Source: a bacterium (GTDB lineage: Bacteria > Planctomycetota > Planctomycetia > Pirellulales > Pirellulaceae). From it: a stretch of 64,000 bases of DNA. The number at the start of each line of letters is the position of its first letter. Position 1 is the stretch's first letter. The DNA lies in contig JAUIGN010000006.1 of NCBI GenBank assembly GCA_030430075.1, positions 283,802-347,801 on the forward strand, given 5' to 3'. Shown one piece after another: positions 61,721-64,000 of this stretch. Both the position numbers and the translations under genes were made by a program. The notes beneath the pieces are model-generated. The model did no database searches. It was not told the origin of the DNA and saw only the letters and a list, made by a program, of their open reading frames with translations.

Positions 61721-63055
61721 ATGATCACACCACGTACCTTGAAAGGGTTTCGCGACTATCTCCCCGAAGCGATGATCCCCCGCGAGCGGTTGATTGCGAC
61801 GGCGCAACGGGTCTATCGGTCCTACGGGTTCGCCCCCATCGACACGCCGGCACTCGAATACCTGGAAGTGTTGACCGGGAAAGGGAGCGACGAAACCGAT
61901 CGCCAGCTCTATCACTTTCAGGACCATGGAAAGCGGGATGTGGGCCTCCGCTTCGACTTGACGGTCCCCCTGGCACGGTTTGCAGCCCAGCACGTCCCCA
62001 AGCTTGGCACGCCCTTCCGCCGCTACCACATCGCGACGGTCTGGCGGGGCGAGAATACGCAGCGAGGTCGCTACCGTGAATTCATGCAGTGTGACTTCGA
62101 TACGATCGGCACCAAGTCAATCGCAGCCGACATTGAGACGGGGCTTGTCATCCATGATTTGATGCAGGCCCTGGGGTTCTTCGAATTCACCATCAGAATC
62201 AACAACCGGGCGATCTTGAACGGCCTGCTGGAGACCTTGTCACTGCAGGAGAAGTCGGTTCAGGTGCTTCGCGCTCTCGACAAGCTGGCCAAGATCGGTC
62301 ACGAGAAAGTGATCGCCGAGATGGTCGAAACTGCCGGTGCGGACGCAGCCCAGGCAGAGCGGGTCTTGGCGTTCGCCGGGTTGCAGGGCACGAACGAGGA
62401 AATCCTGAAACAGTTGGAGCCGCTGGTCGGTGCCAGCGGGACGGGGCAGGATGGCATCGCCCGGCTGCGTGAGACTTTGGCCGGCATCCAGGCTGCCGGC
62501 GTCGCGCCGCAGCGCGTTTGTCTCGATGTCTCAATCGCCCGTGGGCTGGATTACTATACCGGAGTGATCTTCGAGACTTTTCTCGATCAACTTCCTACGA
62601 TCGGGAGTGTCTGCTCGGGGGGCCGCTACGACAACCTGGCCGGCCTGTTCACCAAGCAGGAACTGCCCGGGATTGGAGCCTCGCTGGGGTTGGACCGGTT
62701 GCTGGCCGCGATGGAGGAATTGAAGATGATCGAGCCCGTTCGGACCCCGGCCCCGGTGCTCGTGACGTTTTTCGACAAGCAGCGGTTGCACGATTACGTC
62801 AAGCTGGCGGCCATCGTCCGCAAGGCGGGCATCGGTGCCGAGGTCTTCCCGGACCCCAAACGACTGGGGCAGCAGTTGAAATACGCAGATGGCCGGGGCT
62901 TCACCCTGGCGCTGATCGCCGGTGAAGACGAATTCGCCGCGAATTGTTGTCAGGTCAAGGATCTGCGGACCGGCCAGAGCCAACAGGTTTCCCTGGCCGA
63001 CGATGCGGCCGATTTGATCGGTCACCTCCAGGCCTGCCTCGCAAACGAGCCCTGA
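61721..63055 (+). CDS. hisS: Histidyl-tRNA synthetase
   Basis: 444 residues, a class II synthetase. The N-terminus TPRTLKGFRDYLPEAM is typical. Motif 2 is FRRYHIATVWRGENTQRGRY with EFMQCDFDTIG. Histidine-A loop 1 is CLDVSIARGLDYYTGVIFE. SVCSGGRYDNLAGLFTKQEL and GIGASLGLDRLLAAM (motif 3) complete the catalytic core. The C-terminal 95 residues are the anticodon-binding domain. It charges tRNA-His in the cytoplasm. The gene follows the YkgJ-type gene by 10 bp, so its expression probably depends on the promoter ahead of that gene. Confidence 0.97.
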   Translation: MITPRTLKGFRDYLPEAMIPRERLIATAQRVYRSYGFAPIDTPALEYLEVLTGKGSDETDRQLYHFQDHGKRDVGLRFDLTVPLARFAAQHVPKLGTPFRRYHIATVWRGENTQRGRYREFMQCDFDTIGTKSIAADIETGLVIHDLMQALGFFEFTIRINNRAILNGLLETLSLQEKSVQVLRALDKLAKIGHEKVIAEMVETAGADAAQAERVLAFAGLQGTNEEILKQLEPLVGASGTGQDGIARLRETLAGIQAAGVAPQRVCLDVSIARGLDYYTGVIFETFLDQLPTIGSVCSGGRYDNLAGLFTKQELPGIGASLGLDRLLAAMEELKMIEPVRTPAPVLVTFFDKQRLHDYVKLAAIVRKAGIGAEVFPDPKRLGQQLKYADGRGFTLALIAGEDEFAANCCQVKDLRTGQSQQVSLADDAADLIGHLQACLANEP

Positions 63056-63158
63056 TCCCGGCAAGCGCCCGGTGTCCATCGGAAGTGACCCGGCGGCCGC
63101 CACGTTCCCCTAACATTCTGGAAGATTGTCACTTAGGGCCAAGCGGGCAGCGTGTTAA

Positions 63159-63188
63159 TTGACACCTCGCCGCACCGGCCGATACAAT
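63159..63188 (+). promoter_or_regulatory. Likely sigma70-type promoter for trxA
   Basis: TTGACA at 63159-63164 and TACAAT at 63183-63188 are separated by 18 bases. This is the best -35/-10 match noticed in the window and lies 54-83 bases before the trxA ATG. Confidence 0.65.
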
Positions 63189-63241
63189 TCCGTCGCCACG
63201 TCGTTGGCACATCACAAACAATTTATCGAGGAGCCCGCAGT

Positions 63242-63574
63242 ATGGCTGGTGCAAACGTTTCGGAACTGGGTGAAGCAGACTTTGATGGTGAAGTCCTCAA
63301 ATCAGACCAACCGGTCCTGGTTGACTTCTGGGCTCCATGGTGCGGTCCCTGCCGTGCCATCGCGCCGATGATCGACGAACTGGCAGACGAGAACGCCGGA
63401 TCGGCCAAGATCGCCAAGGTGAACATTGATGACTCGCCCAGCGTTTCGCAGAAATACGGGGTGGACGTGATCCCCACGCTGCTGCTCTTCAAGGGGGGCG
63501 AAGTCGTCGAGCGCTTCAGCGGTGCCCAGCCGAAAGCCCGACTTCAGGAGGCGATTGATTCGCTGAAAGCATAG
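63242..63574 (+). CDS. trxA: Thioredoxin
   Basis: 110 residues. The active site is FWAPWCGPCRAIAPMI (WCGPC), the cis-Pro segment is DVIPTLLLFKGGEVV, and the buried Asp is in VLVDFWAPW. Length and motifs are those of cytoplasmic thioredoxin; there is no signal sequence. It reduces protein disulfides with thioredoxin reductase. The start ATG 63242 follows a strong promoter-like site and GAGGAGCCCGCAGT. It is probably a single-gene transcript. Confidence 0.96.
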   Translation: MAGANVSELGEADFDGEVLKSDQPVLVDFWAPWCGPCRAIAPMIDELADENAGSAKIAKVNIDDSPSVSQKYGVDVIPTLLLFKGGEVVERFSGAQPKARLQEAIDSLKA

Positions 63575-63653
63575 CTCTGCGACAATCGACGACGATCGCG
63601 ACCCGCGCGCTAAGCACGCGCAAGCAAAACCGGCCGTGTGCATAGGCAAGACG

Positions 63654-63821
63654 CGCTGTGCGCAGGAACAAACCCGCTGTGCGCAGGAAAAAACCCGCTG
63701 TGCTCAGGAAGAACCCCGCTGTGCGCGGGTCTCTGACCCCGCACCCGGCCTGACCGAAGGTCTCCCCCACCCACTGACCGAAGGTCTCCCCCACCCACTG
63801 ACCGAAGGTCTCCCCCACCCA
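63654..63821 (+). repeat. 21-bp and 24-bp tandem arrays with GGTCTCTGACC element
   Basis: Three and a half copies of a 21-bp unit (CGCTGTGCGCAGGAACAAAC plus C) run 63654-63716. A GCGCGGGTCTCTGACCCCGC element follows at 63723-63742, and then three 24-bp units (TGACCGAAGGTCTCCCCCAC plus CCAC) run 63751-63821. The element is the one seen at 3480-3606 and 18681-18729. The 426-bp stretch after trxA to the window edge holds no supported gene. Confidence 0.8.
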
Positions 63822-64000
63822 GCAACAATCGACGTCACGGCCGAAGCAGTGCAGAGGCGTGCGGGGAGACCAGCGGCTAGCCCGTACTTGGAATTTGCCG
63901 AGAGGGGATAACAGGTTGTGGGCACAGGGCTTATCGCGCATTCGAAATGCGCGCGTTCTGGCTACGCCGTAGACAGGGGGCGTCAGAGCGAGACGTCGAG

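Noticed and set aside
63654..63821. CRISPR-like or coding repeat array after trxA
   Set aside because: Units are contiguous and spacer-free; frames through it are Cys/Arg- or Pro-rich with no start signal.
1..64000. tRNA, rRNA, prophage, integrase or insertion sequence
   Set aside because: No tRNA-like T-loop/acceptor pattern, rRNA stretch, transposase or integrase motif was recognised in any gap or frame.

Overview
This is a 64 kb, GC-rich chromosomal segment that looks planctomycetal, most likely near the Pirellulales. That placement is inferred from gene content: three formylglycine-type sulfatases (one with a VHL-like tail), a kinase/FHA/ECF-sigma cluster, an SLA1-homology (SHD1-like) domain behind a long PEPA-rich region, secreted proteins of planctomycete type, and many GC-rich dispersed palindromic repeats between genes. 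No rRNA, tRNA, CRISPR array, integrase or transposase was seen.

Layout. 1-9.4 kb: a minus-strand type IV pilus / type II secretion locus reading pilB-type ATPase, pilT, a second pilB-type ATPase, pilC/gspF and two prepilin-like genes, the last cut by the window edge. 9.6-12.1 kb: two envelope proteins, one with a very long PEPA / DLFGD repeat region. 12.7-21.2 kb: mixed housekeeping genes (M20 amidohydrolase, outer-membrane protein, ArsR regulator, SpoU methylase, esterase, PncC, EamA transporter). 21.8-28.6 kb: a co-directional signalling cluster of membrane-anchored coiled-coil protein, FHA protein, Ser/Thr kinase with a membrane domain, Ala/Glu-rich membrane protein, ECF sigma factor and a small overlapping partner. 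28.7-49.4 kb: a catabolic region of secreted hydrolases (two esterase-like proteins, a C45 acyltransferase, three sulfatases, a kelch protein, an S15 peptidase) with an amidohydrolase, an MFS transporter, a DHDPS-family lyase and threonine dehydrogenase. 49.5-52.8 kb: MerR regulator, rhodanese, CCA-adding enzyme. 52.8-59 kb: glycogen genes glgX and glgB flanking an ICMT-like membrane methyltransferase. 59.2-63.6 kb: DUF502 protein, purU, YkgJ-type protein, hisS and trxA.

The most unusual items are a 1281-residue sulfatase-HEAT-PhoD fusion with a non-canonical CSVAR sulfatase motif, a sulfatase ending in a von Hippel-Lindau beta-like domain, the kinase/FHA/sigma cluster, and at least five families of short dispersed repeats confined to intergenic DNA. 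Functions are assigned from motifs read by eye; no database search was run.
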